Part shown: positions 30,158 through 40,282 of the stretch, piece after piece | Numbering within the stretch: the stretch's first letter is position 1 | How the letters are laid out: each line of letters opens with the position of its first letter | DNA from: Stenotrophomonas rhizophila | GTDB lineage: Bacteria > Pseudomonadota > Gammaproteobacteria > Xanthomonadales > Xanthomonadaceae | NCBI RefSeq assembly: GCF_001704155.1 | Contig: NZ_CP016294.1 | Location: 1,423,501-1,487,500, forward strand | Direction: 5' to 3' | Length of the DNA stretch: 64,000 bases | The notes under the pieces: generated by a model | Seen by the model: only the letters and a program-made list of their open reading frames with translations | What the model was told of the DNA's origin: nothing | The model's database searches: none | Position numbers and translations under genes: made by a program

Positions 30158-31534
30158 ATGGCCAAGCGGCTTACCGCCTACGTGTGCAGCGAATGCGGCG
30201 CGGAATACAGCAAGTGGCAGGGGCAGTGCACCGAGTGCGGCGCCTGGAACGTGTTGAGCGAGATCACGCTGGAAAGCGCCGCGGCCACCAAGTCGCCGGC
30301 CGCGCGCCGCTCGGGCTGGGCCGGCAAGGTCGATGCGCCGAAGATCATGGCGCTCAAGGACGTGCAGCAGACCGAGCACCTGCGGGTGAGCACCGGCATC
30401 GGCGAATTCGATCGCGTGCTGGGGGGCGGTCTGGTCGAAGGCGCGGTGGTGCTGGTGGGCGGTGACCCGGGCATCGGCAAATCGACGCTGCTGCTGCAGG
30501 CGGTGGCGAAGATGGCCGCCACGCTGCCGGTGCTGTACATCACCGGCGAGGAATCGCTGTCGCAGGTGGCCGGCCGCGCGGTGCGGCTGGACCTGCCGCT
30601 GGACAACGTCAACGCGCTGGCCGAAACCCAGGTCGAAGCGATCCTGCAGCACGCCAGCGCGGCGCGGCCGAAGCTGATCGTGGCCGATTCGGTGCAGACG
30701 CTGTGGACCGAATCGCTGACCGCCGCCCCGGGCTCGGTCAGCCAGGTGCGCGAGAGCGCGGCGCGGCTGGTGCGCTTCGCCAAGGAAACCGGTACGGCCG
30801 TGTTCCTGGTGGGGCATGTGACCAAGGAGGGCGGCATTGCCGGCCCGCGCGTGCTCGAGCACATGGTGGATGCGGTGCTGTATTTCGAAGGCGAGAGCGG
30901 CAGCCGCTTCCGCCTGCTGCGTGCGTTCAAGAACCGCTTTGGTGCGGTAAACGAGCTGGGCGTGTTCGCGATGGGTGAGAAGGGACTTAAGGAAGTGTCC
31001 AATCCGTCGGCGATCTTCCTGTCCGGCGGCAGCACCCTGCAGCCGGGCAGCTGCGTGATGGTCACCCGCGAGGGCACCCGGCCGCTCCTGGTGGAGGTGC
31101 AGGCGCTGGTGGATGCCTCACCGCTGTCGAATCCACGCCGCGTGGCGGTGGGCCTGGAACAGAACCGCCTGGCGATGCTGCTGGCGGTGCTGCACCGTCA
31201 CGGCGGGGTGCTGGTGGGTGACCAGGACGTGTTCGTGAACGTGGTGGGCGGCATCCGCGTGCAGGAAACCGCCGTGGACCTGCCGGTACTGCTGGCCGTG
31301 TTGTCCTCGCTGCAGGACCGGCCGCTGGCGGAAAAGACGATTGCCTTTGGCGAAGTGGGTTTGTCCGGCGAGATCCGCCCGGTACCCAACGGCGAAGACC
31401 GCCTGCGCGAAGCGGCCACGCACGGCTTCAAGCGCGCCATCGTGCCCAAGGCCAATGCGCCCAAGACCGGCAGCGTCAAGGGCATGGAAGTCATCGCCGT
31501 GGAGCGGTTGTCCGAAGCGATCGACGCGATCTGA
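30158..31534 (+). CDS. radA: DNA repair protein RadA
   Basis: RecA-like ATPase that drives branch migration during recombination. The 458-residue protein has the N-terminal zinc finger (CSECG near 10, CTECG near 27), Walker A GGDPGIGKST near 104, the RadA-specific KNRFG motif near 253, and a C-terminal Lon-like domain. ATG 30158 follows a ttggatttgac context. It is divergent from the MHYT gene and 87 bases upstream of the Hsp90-like gene. Confidence 0.96.
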   Translation: MAKRLTAYVCSECGAEYSKWQGQCTECGAWNVLSEITLESAAATKSPAARRSGWAGKVDAPKIMALKDVQQTEHLRVSTGIGEFDRVLGGGLVEGAVVLVGGDPGIGKSTLLLQAVAKMAATLPVLYITGEESLSQVAGRAVRLDLPLDNVNALAETQVEAILQHASAARPKLIVADSVQTLWTESLTAAPGSVSQVRESAARLVRFAKETGTAVFLVGHVTKEGGIAGPRVLEHMVDAVLYFEGESGSRFRLLRAFKNRFGAVNELGVFAMGEKGLKEVSNPSAIFLSGGSTLQPGSCVMVTREGTRPLLVEVQALVDASPLSNPRRVAVGLEQNRLAMLLAVLHRHGGVLVGDQDVFVNVVGGIRVQETAVDLPVLLAVLSSLQDRPLAEKTIAFGEVGLSGEIRPVPNGEDRLREAATHGFKRAIVPKANAPKTGSVKGMEVIAVERLSEAIDAI

Positions 31535-31621
31535 ATCGGGCATTTCCGGCGCATGCGGCCGCGCAGGCAAACCGTGGCCGGGCTGTGCTAGTTTTCCGTT
31601 CCCGCCAGAGAAAACGATTAC

Positions 31622-33478
31622 ATGCAAGCGACTCCCCTGGACACGCAGGGCGCCAGCGAGATCCGTCGCGCCGGTGTCGACCTCAACGGATTGATGACGG
31701 TCCTTGGCAAACACCTGTATTCCACCCCGGTGGTGGCGCTGCGGGAACTGGTGCAGAACGCGCATGATTCGCTGGTGCGACGTCGGCTGGAACAGGCGGA
31801 CTGGCAGGAGGCCGGGCGGATCGAGGTGCATGGCGATCCGGTGAACGGCATCGTGCGCATCGTCGATACCGGCGCGGGCCTGACCCAGCAGGAAATCCAC
31901 GACTACCTGGCCACCGTCGGCGTGGGCTATACCCGTGGCCTGCGCCAGGCGGGCGAGGATGACGAGGGGCTGATCGGCATGTTCGGGCTGGGCTTCCTGT
32001 CCGCGTTCGTGCTGGCGCGCCGGGTCACCGTGCGCACCACGTCCTACCAACAACCCGGGTTGGGCCATTGCTATGTGTCCAGCAATGCCGAGCAGTACAC
32101 GGTATCGCCGATGCCTCCGCGTGCGGTGGGTACCGAGGTGGTGCTGGAACTGCATGGCAGCTACACGCACCTGGCCCAGGAGCAGACCCTGCGCGACATC
32201 CTGGGCCGCTACTGCGCGCTGCTGGGCGAACCCATCCATATCGGCCATGACGCGCGTGCGATCAATCCCGAGCCGCCGCCGTGGCGCCCGCAGGCGGGCG
32301 TCGCGCTGCATCCACTGCAGGCGCAGCGCCGCGCGCTGGAATTTGCCGCGCACTTCGAGCGCAGCTTCGAGCCGATTGCCTGCATGCCGCTGCGCGCCGA
32401 AGGCGGAAGCGATGCGGTGGGGCTGCTGTGGGTGCAGGATGGCGCGACCTACGGCACCAGCGACAACCGCAACCTGTCGGTGTTCGTGCGCGGGATGCTG
32501 CTCGACGACGACGCGCGCGACCTGCTGCCGCCGTGGGCCGGGTTCATTGGCGGGGTGATAGAATCCAGCCGGCTGACTCCCACCGCCAGCCGCGAGGACC
32601 TGCAGCGCGACGACATCTACAGCGCGGTGCAGCATGCGCTCGGCGAGGCACTCATCGATGGGCTGGTCGACATCGCCCGGCAGCAGCCCGAAGCCTGGCG
32701 GCGCATCCTGGCCCGGCACAACGAGGCGCTGCTGGGCGCCTCGCTCTGCGATGACCGGCTGTTCCAGCTGCTGCTCGAGCACGTGCGCGTGCCCAGCTCG
32801 CAGGGCGACATCCGCGCCAGTGAACTGCCGTCGCGTGGCGCGGTCCACGTGATCCTGGACAGTGGTGGCGGCTTCGAGGAAATGCTGTTCCGCGCGATGG
32901 GCGTGCCGGTGGCGCATGGCAACCGCTATGCCGTGGTGCCGTTCCTGCGGCGCTGGACCCAGGCCAAGGGCATGCGCCTGGTGGAGCTGGGCACCGAGCA
33001 GGGCAATCGCGCGCTGTTCCAGACCGACACGCTGCCCGAGGCCGAACTGGCGTGGCTGCAGACCCACCTGGGCGATGGCGAGCAGCTGCTGCCGGCGCAC
33101 TTCAGCCCGGCTGAACTGCCGGTGGTGGTGGTGCCCGATCGCGAGGCCGAGCTGAAGCGCCGCCTCGAAGACGACGAGAACGACAAGCGCGTTTCAATGG
33201 CCGCGCTGCGCCTGGCGCGGCAGTTCACTGCCCGCATCGTCGCACGTGCACCCTCGCGCCTGTATCTCAACCTGGACAACCCGGCCGTGCAGGCGCTGCT
33301 GGCGGCCATGCGCGCCGGTAATCCCCAGGCCGAGGCCGCCGCGCGGCTGCTGCGCTCGTTGAAGGTGATCGTCAGCGCCCAGGGACGTGCGCAGGACGGC
33401 GGCGCGGCCAGCAGTGATCTCAACCGCGCGTTCGGCGACATCGCCGAGGCCCTGCAGCAGATGCTGCAGCCGCGCTGA
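31622..33478 (+). CDS. Divergent Hsp90-like ATPase
   Basis: A 618-residue protein whose N-terminal GHKL ATPase fold follows HtpG. It has LRELVQNAHD (Glu 42, Asn 46), the DTGAGLT loop near 81 and the lid motif GMFGLGFLSAF near 120. The middle domain resembles HtpG more weakly, and the C-terminal dimerisation part is short and ends with a Gln-rich helix. It is therefore an Hsp90 paralogue rather than HtpG itself. The next gene, 41 bases downstream, encodes a TPR protein, the commonest Hsp90 partner type in eukaryotes; a functional pair is inferred. The start is ATG 31622 with agagaaa upstream. Confidence 0.85.
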   Translation: MQATPLDTQGASEIRRAGVDLNGLMTVLGKHLYSTPVVALRELVQNAHDSLVRRRLEQADWQEAGRIEVHGDPVNGIVRIVDTGAGLTQQEIHDYLATVGVGYTRGLRQAGEDDEGLIGMFGLGFLSAFVLARRVTVRTTSYQQPGLGHCYVSSNAEQYTVSPMPPRAVGTEVVLELHGSYTHLAQEQTLRDILGRYCALLGEPIHIGHDARAINPEPPPWRPQAGVALHPLQAQRRALEFAAHFERSFEPIACMPLRAEGGSDAVGLLWVQDGATYGTSDNRNLSVFVRGMLLDDDARDLLPPWAGFIGGVIESSRLTPTASREDLQRDDIYSAVQHALGEALIDGLVDIARQQPEAWRRILARHNEALLGASLCDDRLFQLLLEHVRVPSSQGDIRASELPSRGAVHVILDSGGGFEEMLFRAMGVPVAHGNRYAVVPFLRRWTQAKGMRLVELGTEQGNRALFQTDTLPEAELAWLQTHLGDGEQLLPAHFSPAELPVVVVPDREAELKRRLEDDENDKRVSMAALRLARQFTARIVARAPSRLYLNLDNPAVQALLAAMRAGNPQAEAAARLLRSLKVIVSAQGRAQDGGAASSDLNRAFGDIAEALQQMLQPR

Positions 33479-33519
33479 CATTTCGATTTTCTTTACGCAT
33501 TACAGGACGGCACGACCGC

Positions 33520-35826
33520 ATGGATATCTGGAACTGGGTGGAAAAACTGCAGGACGATCTGGGTGAGGCAGGGCAGGCGCAGAGCGCGCAGCTGCTCACC
33601 CGGCTGACCGACGAGGTCTGCGAGCTGCGCATCGATCGCGTGGATGCGCTGTTGCCCGAAGCGCGTGCGCTCGGCAAGACGCTTGGAAATCCGTGGCTGG
33701 ACGTGTTCGTGGGCCACTGGGAGATGCGCAACCGGGTCGGCAACCGGCTGGAGGGCGAGTCGGCGCTGGGTGATGCGGTGGCGTTGTTCGAACGCGCGCA
33801 CCGCGCCGACACGGTGGAGTGCCCACAGTCGGTGTGCGTGACCCAGGACCTGGCCGCGTGTTACGGCAACATCGATGGCCCGGGCTGGGTGCCCGAACGC
33901 ATCGAGGTGTGCGAAGAAACCTTGGGGCGGATCGACCCGAGCTGGGCCTGCTTCCAGTGCCTGAGCTGCGAGAAGGCCGACGCGCTGCTGGATGATGGAA
34001 ATCCCCAGGGCGCACTGGACTACCTGGACGTACAGGCCGGTACCGTGCTGGCGCATGGCGGCAAGGTCTACGACAGCTTCCCCGAAATGCGCATCAAGAT
34101 CCTGCTGGCCAGCGGCCGTGCCGCCGAGGCCCTGGCCTTGATCGACGCGCGCCAGGCCGAGGTGGAGGCCGAAGGCGACTATGAGCCGGCCAACTGCACC
34201 GTGCCACGTCGGCTGTCGCGTGCCTGGGCGCTGGCGCAGCTGGGGCGCGATGAAGAGGCGCTGGAGGCCCTGGTGCCGTGGAACCAGGTGTCGCCGAATT
34301 ACCGGCGCATGTGGGGGCACACGGTGGCGCTGCTGGTGCGCAGCGCGCCCGAACGCAACGGCTGGGATCTGGGGCGCCGGATGAGCGCCACCCTGGCGCA
34401 TTACGCCCAGGTGGGCGCGCACCGTTTCGTGATCGAAATTGCCGGGTTGTGCGTGGACATGGCCCTGCAGCGTGGCGCGGTGTGGACCGCGCAACGCCAC
34501 CTGGCGCTGGCCCGCCAACACCTGGATGGCCTGCGCCAGGACCTGGGCGCCCGCGATGCCGTGGCGGCGATGGCCGCGCGCATCGAGGTCGCCCCCGCTG
34601 CGGCCGCCCTGCCCGTGCCCGCCGAGGCCCTGTTGGACTGGCTGGTCGGGGAGGGGGCGCAGAACGAAGGGCGCGACCCCGAGCGCGAAGCGCAGTGGTT
34701 GCTGCAGGCCGTGGCGGCGCGGCCCGATGATGCGGCCCTGCTGGACGTGGCCGCCTCGGCGCTTGCGGCCTGCGGTGCCGAGGAGGAGGCGCTGGCCCTG
34801 CTGTGGGCGTTCGTGCAGCGCCACCCGCACGAAGATGCCTCCCCGGCGTATTCGTTGATGCGGCTGCTGGTGCAGCGTGGCGACCTGGGCGAGCTGGAAC
34901 GGCTGGTGCAGCACTACAAGGCACAGGTGCCGGTGTTCGCGCTGTGGTGCCAGGCACAGATCGCGCAGAAGCAGTCCGACTGGGCCGCGCTGGAGCAGGC
35001 CTGCTCGGCGCTGCTGGCGCTGTCGCCCGGTTCGCACGGCGCGCGCAATCTGCTGGCGATGGCCCTGATGGCGATGCAGCGCTTCCCGGACGCCGCCGCG
35101 CAGTACCGCCACCTCACCGAGGTCCTGGAGGAACCGCGCAGCGCACACTGGGACCATATGACGGCAGCCAGCGCGGCTCGTGACTGGGCAGCCGTGCGGA
35201 CATCGGCCGCCGCAGTCGGCATGGAACTGGACAGCACCGAAGGCCCCGTCGAAGAGAACTTCGGCTGGGTGATCATCCGCTGCATGGACGGTGGCGACCC
35301 GATCGAGTACTACGCGCGCCGGACCGGCCCGGTCACCGCGCGCATCGTCGAGAACGCGCCAGCCAACCGGCGCCAGCGTGTGGACGACTGGGTGGTGTTC
35401 GACGCCGAACTGGTGCATCCGGCACCGGAAGATGAAGAAGAACGCCGTCGCTTCATGCCTACCTACGCCGAAGTCCATCTGCTGGAAAGCGGGGGACATG
35501 CGGCGAGCTGGCTGGTGGATGGCGTGCATCCGGGCGAGGAGGCCTGGGCGGCGTTCTCCGACGCGGTCAAGGACCGCGGCTGGAAGCTGTGGACCCACAG
35601 CGCGGACGATTACCAGCTTGCCGACACCCAGGCCGACGGCGCGCCGCTGCCGGGGGTGCTGTTCACCCTCGCCCAGCCACAGGAGGCGCCTCCGCTGGCG
35701 CTGCACCGGTTCCTGCTTGAGGCCACCGCCGGCTGGCCGCATCGGATGTGCTGGCTGCGCCTGGCCGAAGCCTGCGGCCAGGACGAACAGCGGCACCTTG
35801 ATGTGATCGCGCGTTACGGGCTGTAA
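33520..35826 (+). CDS. TPR-repeat protein, partner gene of the Hsp90-like ATPase
   Basis: A 768-residue, mostly helical cytosolic protein. Pairs of helices of about 34 residues recur through residues 1-570 (for example SRAWALAQLGRDEEALEAL and NLLAMALMAMQRFPDAAAQY), typical of tetratricopeptide repeats. From about 575 a mixed alpha/beta C-terminal domain begins (ENFGWVIIRCMDGGDPIEYY). No enzymatic motif was recognised. The ribosome site agga precedes ATG 33520. Same strand as the Hsp90-like gene with a 41-base gap, so one transcript is likely. It could be a client adaptor or co-chaperone. Confidence 0.75.
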   Translation: MDIWNWVEKLQDDLGEAGQAQSAQLLTRLTDEVCELRIDRVDALLPEARALGKTLGNPWLDVFVGHWEMRNRVGNRLEGESALGDAVALFERAHRADTVECPQSVCVTQDLAACYGNIDGPGWVPERIEVCEETLGRIDPSWACFQCLSCEKADALLDDGNPQGALDYLDVQAGTVLAHGGKVYDSFPEMRIKILLASGRAAEALALIDARQAEVEAEGDYEPANCTVPRRLSRAWALAQLGRDEEALEALVPWNQVSPNYRRMWGHTVALLVRSAPERNGWDLGRRMSATLAHYAQVGAHRFVIEIAGLCVDMALQRGAVWTAQRHLALARQHLDGLRQDLGARDAVAAMAARIEVAPAAAALPVPAEALLDWLVGEGAQNEGRDPEREAQWLLQAVAARPDDAALLDVAASALAACGAEEEALALLWAFVQRHPHEDASPAYSLMRLLVQRGDLGELERLVQHYKAQVPVFALWCQAQIAQKQSDWAALEQACSALLALSPGSHGARNLLAMALMAMQRFPDAAAQYRHLTEVLEEPRSAHWDHMTAASAARDWAAVRTSAAAVGMELDSTEGPVEENFGWVIIRCMDGGDPIEYYARRTGPVTARIVENAPANRRQRVDDWVVFDAELVHPAPEDEEERRRFMPTYAEVHLLESGGHAASWLVDGVHPGEEAWAAFSDAVKDRGWKLWTHSADDYQLADTQADGAPLPGVLFTLAQPQEAPPLALHRFLLEATAGWPHRMCWLRLAEACGQDEQRHLDVIARYGL

Positions 35827-35856
35827 GCGATGCAGCGGGCGCGCCGCGGCGGTTGA

Positions 35857-36651
35857 TCAGCGCGCGCGCCCGAACACCAGTTCGATGACGAACTGGCTGC
35901 CGAAGAATGCCAGCAGCAGCAGCGCCATGGCGGTGAGGGTCCAATGCACCGCTTTGGCGCCGCGCCAGCCGTAGCGGCGTCGGCCGATCAGCAGGGTGCC
36001 GAAGACGATCCACGACAGCACGCTGAGCACGGTCTTGTGCACCAGCTTCTGCGCCAGCAGATCGTCCACGAACAGCACGCCGGTGAGCAGGGTCAGCGTG
36101 AGCAGCGCGAAGCCCACCGCGATCACGCGGAACAGCAGGGCTTCCAGGTCCGCCAGCGGCGGCAGGGCGCGCAGCCACGGGCGGAAATCGCGGCGGCGCA
36201 GGGCGCGTTCCTGCAGCCACAGCATGATCGCCAGCAACGCGGCCACGCTCAGGGTGGCGTAGGCCAGCAGCGCCATCCAGGCGTGGGTGGCCAGCTGCCA
36301 GCCCAGCGGGCGGCTGGGCGCATGCCCATAGCCGTGATAGACGCACAACACCGCCGCAGCCATCGGGAACACCAGCACGCCAAGCGCGGCCATGCGCCCG
36401 CGCGCGGCCACCAGCGAGGTCAGCCAGGCCATGCCCAGCCCGACCAGGGACAGCGCCGCGAAGAAGTGCATGTCCGGCCCGCCGCTGGTGTGCAGGGCCA
36501 CCAGTGCGTGGTAGCTGCCGTGCAGGACCATCGCCGGCACCGCCGGCCACAGCCAGGTGGGCGAGCGGTTGGCGTCATCGCGCACCACCGCGCGCACCAG
36601 CAGGGCGGTGGCAGCCAGGTACAGCAGGGTCGCGATGAGAACGATTGTCAT
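35857..36651 (-). CDS. CcsA/YpjD-family cytochrome c assembly membrane protein
   Basis: A 264-residue inner-membrane protein with about eight helices and the CcsA-type segments WQLATHAWMALLAYATLSVAA and QKLVHKTVLSVLSW. Conserved His residues in these helices suggest heme handling. Such genes commonly sit divergent from ffh in gammaproteobacteria, often named ypjD; the precise role is unsettled. The start is ATG 36651. Convergent with the TPR gene, 30 bases apart. Confidence 0.85.
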   Translation of the reverse strand: MTIVLIATLLYLAATALLVRAVVRDDANRSPTWLWPAVPAMVLHGSYHALVALHTSGGPDMHFFAALSLVGLGMAWLTSLVAARGRMAALGVLVFPMAAAVLCVYHGYGHAPSRPLGWQLATHAWMALLAYATLSVAALLAIMLWLQERALRRRDFRPWLRALPPLADLEALLFRVIAVGFALLTLTLLTGVLFVDDLLAQKLVHKTVLSVLSWIVFGTLLIGRRRYGWRGAKAVHWTLTAMALLLLAFFGSQFVIELVFGRAR

Positions 36652-36747
36652 CGTGTCAGTTTCGCATACCCCCGGGCCATCGGGGGAGTGCAGCGGACCC
36701 GCTATACTGTGCGTCTCTTTGTCTTTCGTTCTGAACAGGTTGCCTCC
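36652..36747 (+). promoter_or_regulatory. Divergent promoter region for ffh and the CcsA-like gene
   Basis: A good -10 box tatact at about 36701-36706 points toward ffh, about 42 bases before its ATG. No repeat or operator was noticed. Confidence 0.5.
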
Positions 36748-38127
36748 ATGTTCGAGTCCCTGACCCAGCGCCTCTCCGGCACCATCGAGCGGCTGCGTGG
36801 CCGCGGTCGCCTCACCGAGGAAAACATCCGCGAGGCCACCCGCGAAGTCCGCATCGCGCTGCTGGAAGCCGACGTCGCCCTGCCGGTCGTGCAGGCCCTG
36901 GTCGAGCGCATCAAGGTGCGCGCGGTCGGCCAGGAAGTGCTCAAGTCGCTGACCCCGGGCCAGGCGCTGATCAAGGTGGTGCGCGACGAGCTGACCGCCG
37001 TGATGGGCTCGGCCGCCTCCGACCTGAACCTCAATGTGCCGGCCCCGGCCATCATCCTGATGGCGGGCCTGCAGGGTGCGGGCAAGACCACCACGGTGGG
37101 CAAGCTGGCCAAGCACCTGAAGGAAAAGCGCAAGAAGAAAGTGATGGTGGTGTCGGCCGACGTCTATCGTCCGGCCGCGATCGAGCAGCTCAAGACCCTG
37201 GCCGACCAGGTGGGCGTGCTGTTCTTCCCGTCCAGCGCCGACCAGAAGCCCGAAGCCATCGTGCGCGCGGCCATCGATGATGCGCGCAAGTCGTTCGTGG
37301 ACGTGCTGCTGGTGGATACCGCCGGCCGCCTGGCCATCGACGAAGCGATGATGGCGGAGATCAAGGCCCTGCACGCGGCGGTGAACCCGGCTGAAACCCT
37401 GTTCGTGGTCGATGCCATGACCGGCCAGGACGCGGCCAACACCGCCAAGGCCTTCGGTGAAGCGCTGCCGCTGACCGGCGTGGTGCTGACCAAGACCGAC
37501 GGTGACGCCCGTGGCGGTGCCGCGCTGAGCGTGCGCTACATCACCGGCAAGCCGATCAAGTTTGTCGGCGTCAGCGAAAAGCCCGACGGCCTGGACGTGT
37601 TCCACCCGGACCGTATCGCCAGCCGCATCCTGGACATGGGCGACGTGCTGTCGCTGGTGGAGCAGGTCGAGCAGCAGGTCGACAAGGACAAGGCGCAGAA
37701 GCTGGCCGAGAAGGTCGCCAAGGGCAAGAAGTTCGACCTGAACGACATGCGCGACCAGCTCGAGCAGATGCAGAACATGGGCGGCATCGGCGGCCTGATG
37801 GACAAGCTGCCGGGCCTGGGCCAGATCCCCGAGCACCTCAAGCAGCAGGTCAGCCAGGGCAAGGAAGTGCCGCGCATGATCGCCATCATCAATTCGATGA
37901 CCAAGAAGGAGCGCCGCAACCCGGGCCTGCTCAACGGCTCGCGCCGTGCCCGCATCGCGCGCGGTTCCGGCCTGACTCCGGCCGACGTCAACAAGCTGAT
38001 GAAGCAGTATCAGCAGATGGAAAAGATGATGAGCAAGATGGCCGGCGGCGGCATGAAGGGCATGATGCGCAGCATGAAGGGCATGATGGGTGCCATGGGC
38101 GGCCGCGGCGGCATGCCGTTCCGCTGA
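36748..38127 (+). CDS. ffh: Signal recognition particle protein
   Basis: GTPase that binds 4.5S RNA and signal sequences and delivers nascent membrane proteins to FtsY. The 459-residue protein has the N domain, then the G domain with GLQGAGKTTT near 107, DTAGRL near 190 and TKTDGDARGG near 248. The methionine-rich M domain follows from about 325 and ends in a GGMKGMMRSMKGMM tail. ATG 36748 is taken; the upstream extension of the frame has no family match. Confidence 0.97.
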   Translation: MFESLTQRLSGTIERLRGRGRLTEENIREATREVRIALLEADVALPVVQALVERIKVRAVGQEVLKSLTPGQALIKVVRDELTAVMGSAASDLNLNVPAPAIILMAGLQGAGKTTTVGKLAKHLKEKRKKKVMVVSADVYRPAAIEQLKTLADQVGVLFFPSSADQKPEAIVRAAIDDARKSFVDVLLVDTAGRLAIDEAMMAEIKALHAAVNPAETLFVVDAMTGQDAANTAKAFGEALPLTGVVLTKTDGDARGGAALSVRYITGKPIKFVGVSEKPDGLDVFHPDRIASRILDMGDVLSLVEQVEQQVDKDKAQKLAEKVAKGKKFDLNDMRDQLEQMQNMGGIGGLMDKLPGLGQIPEHLKQQVSQGKEVPRMIAIINSMTKKERRNPGLLNGSRRARIARGSGLTPADVNKLMKQYQQMEKMMSKMAGGGMKGMMRSMKGMMGAMGGRGGMPFR

Positions 38128-38193
38128 TCAAGGCGCCGGTCATCGGGACGCCCGGCGTAGACTGTAAAGGTCGACCCCAAAGGTGCGCCCCGC

Positions 38194-39270
38194 ATGACCG
38201 ACCCGCGAATCCTCGAACGCGCCGACAGTTTCTGTCGGCGTTTCTCGTTGCAGTCTCCCATTCTGCTCGCCCCCATGGCCGGCGCCTGTCCGGTCCCGCT
38301 GTCTGCGGTATTGGCCAACGCGGGCAGCATGGGCGCGATGGGCGCGGTCCTCTCGCAGCCGCAGGACATCGTGGCGTGGATGGATGCCTTCCGCGCCCAG
38401 TCCAGCGGGCCGGCGCAGGTCAATGTGTGGATCCCGGATGCCGCGCCCGCGCGCGATGCTGATGCCGAAGCGGCCACCCGGGCGTTTCTCGCGCAGTGGG
38501 GCCCGGAAGTGCCGGCAGATGCCGCCGACGCCGGCCCGGCCGATTTCGATGCGCAGTTCGATGCACTGATTGCCGCCAAACCTGCCGTCGCCTCCACCAT
38601 CATGGGCGTCTTCAGTGCCGCCCAGGTGCAGCGCCTGAAAGACGCCGGCATCGCCTGGTTCGCCTGCGCCACCACCTTGGCCGAAGCGCTGGCCGCGGAG
38701 GCTGCGGGTGCCGATGCAGTCGTGGCGCAGGGCTTCGAGGCCGGTGGCCATCGCGGCGCGTTTGATCCGGCGGCTGCCGAGCGCCAGCTGGTGGGCCTGT
38801 TCGCCTTGGTGCCGCGCCTGGCCGACCGCCTGCAGGTGCCGGTGATTGCCGCAGGCGGCATCGCCGACGGACGCGGCATCGCCGCCGCGCTGATGCTGGG
38901 TGCCAGCGCGGTGCAGATCGGCACTGCGTTCCTGCGCACGCCCGAGTGCGCGATCGACCCGGCCTGGTCGCAGGCGCTGGCGGCCGCCGAACCGGAAGAC
39001 ACCTGGCCGACCCGTGCCTTCAGCGGCCGGCTCGGCCGTGGCCTGGCGACGCCTTATGTGCGTGCAGCCGCCGCCCCGACCGCGCCGCCGCCGCGCCCGT
39101 ACCCGGTGCAGCGCGGCCTGACCGCGCCGATGCGCGCCCAGGCCAACCGCGAACACCGCATCGACGCGATGCAGGCGTGGGCCGGACAATCGGCCTGGAT
39201 GGCGCCCGACAAGCCGGCGGCCGAAGTGCTGCAGGCGCTGTGGGCCGACGCGCGCGGGTTGCTGGGATGA
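38194..39270 (+). CDS. Nitronate monooxygenase-like flavoprotein
   Basis: A 358-residue TIM-barrel FMN enzyme. Visible elements are the N-terminal [14 protein letters not shown], the catalytic region [14 protein letters not shown] near 182 (His in GGHRG), and the phosphate-binding [12 protein letters not shown] and [12 protein letters not shown] near 244. Such enzymes oxidise nitronates such as propionate-3-nitronate; the physiological substrate here is unproved, and related enoyl reductases share the fold. The TGA overlaps the start of the aminotransferase gene (ATGA), implying a shared function or at least co-translation. Confidence 0.85.
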   Translation: MTDPRILERADSFCRRFSLQSPILLAPMAGACPVPLSAVLANAGSMGAMGAVLSQPQDIVAWMDAFRAQSSGPAQVNVWIPDAAPARDADAEAATRAFLAQWGPEVPADAADAGPADFDAQFDALIAAKPAVASTIMGVFSAAQVQRLKDAGIAWFACATTLAEALAAEAAGADAVVAQGFEAGGHRGAFDPAAAERQLVGLFALVPRLADRLQVPVIAAGGIADGRGIAAALMLGASAVQIGTAFLRTPECAIDPAWSQALAAAEPEDTWPTRAFSGRLGRGLATPYVRAAAAPTAPPPRPYPVQRGLTAPMRAQANREHRIDAMQAWAGQSAWMAPDKPAAEVLQALWADARGLLG

Positions 39271-40055
39271 GCGTGTACTGCAACGGCCACCGCGCCAGCG
39301 CCGACGATCTGGCCGGTGCGCTGGTCAACTACGGTCACTTCACCTCGCTGCAGGTGCGCGGCGGGGCGGTGCAGGGGCTCGACCTGCATCTGCGGCGCTT
39401 GCGCCAGGGCACCGAGGAACTGTTTGGCAGCACGCTGGATGGCACCCGGGTGCAGGCCTGGATGCAGGCGGCGCTGCAGGCCGAAGGCAGGGTCGATGCC
39501 TCGGTGCGGGTCACGGTGTTCTCGCGCGCGTTCGATTTCCGCAAACCGCTGCAGGTCGTGCCGGTGGATGTGCTGGTGGCGGTGTCGGCGCCGGTGACGC
39601 TGCCGGCAACGGCACGCCGCGTGCGCAGCGTGGTGTACCAGCGCGAGTTGCCTCACCTCAAGCATGTAGGCACGTTCCCGTTGTTCGAGCATCGTCGGCA
39701 GGCGCTGCAGGCCGGGTACGACGATGCAGTATTCGTGGATGCGCAGGGTGCGATCAGCGAAGGCACCACCTGGAACATCGCGTTCGGGCGTGGTGGAGAC
39801 CTGGTGTGGCCGCAGGCCCCGGCATTGCGCGGAACGCAGGAGCGCCTGCTGCAGGCGGGGTGGGGCGGGGAGCCGCAGCTGGCGCCGGTGCGGTTGGACG
39901 ACCTGGCCGGGTTCGACGCCGCCATTGCCTGCAATGCCGCAGGGGTGTGGCCGATCGGGAGCATTGATGGAGTGGCGTTCCCGGGGTCGGAGGCAGTCTG
40001 CGGAAAAGCCAAGGCAGTGTTGTTGCAGGCGCCGTGGGATTCCGTGTTGGGGTGA
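39267..40055 (+). CDS. Class IV aminotransferase, aminodeoxychorismate lyase (PabC)-like
   Basis: A 262-residue PLP enzyme of fold type IV. The probable PLP lysine is in [10 protein letters not shown] near residue 130, with the EGTTWNIAF motif near 168 as in PabC. PabC releases 4-aminobenzoate for folate synthesis, but branched-chain and D-amino acid aminotransferases share the motifs, so the product is tentative. It is coupled to the nitronate monooxygenase-like gene by an ATGA overlap. No pabA or pabB is nearby. The last third has poorer motif conservation than the core. Confidence 0.8.
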   Translation: MSVYCNGHRASADDLAGALVNYGHFTSLQVRGGAVQGLDLHLRRLRQGTEELFGSTLDGTRVQAWMQAALQAEGRVDASVRVTVFSRAFDFRKPLQVVPVDVLVAVSAPVTLPATARRVRSVVYQRELPHLKHVGTFPLFEHRRQALQAGYDDAVFVDAQGAISEGTTWNIAFGRGGDLVWPQAPALRGTQERLLQAGWGGEPQLAPVRLDDLAGFDAAIACNAAGVWPIGSIDGVAFPGSEAVCGKAKAVLLQAPWDSVLG

Positions 40056-40063
40056 GACCGCCT

Positions 40064-40134
40064 GGGCCGGCCAACGGCCGGCGCTACCGGATATCCGGCT
40101 GCGGCTGCTCGGTAGCGCCGGCCGTTGGCCGGCC
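40064..40134. repeat. Inverted pair of SMAG-type palindromes
   Basis: A minus-oriented copy (gccggccaacggccggc then gctac) at about 40064-40087 faces a plus-oriented copy (gtag then cgccggccgttggccggcc) at about 40112-40134. Arms are GC-rich variants of the same palindrome. Confidence 0.85.
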
Positions 40135-40282
40135 CAAGCGGCGCCTGCAACCCTGCTCAACCGGCCTGAACGACCAATTCAGGTTCCCCCGCCCGGGCAG
40201 GCTTGGAATGCCCGCACCCCGCCGCTATAATCGCCGGCTTACCGCGCCATCCTGGCGACTGGGCAATAGAGGAAGCAACACC

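Noticed and set aside
31622..33478. The Hsp90 gene as canonical htpG
   Set aside because: The ATPase motifs fit but the middle and C-terminal parts diverge strongly; it is better treated as a paralogue.
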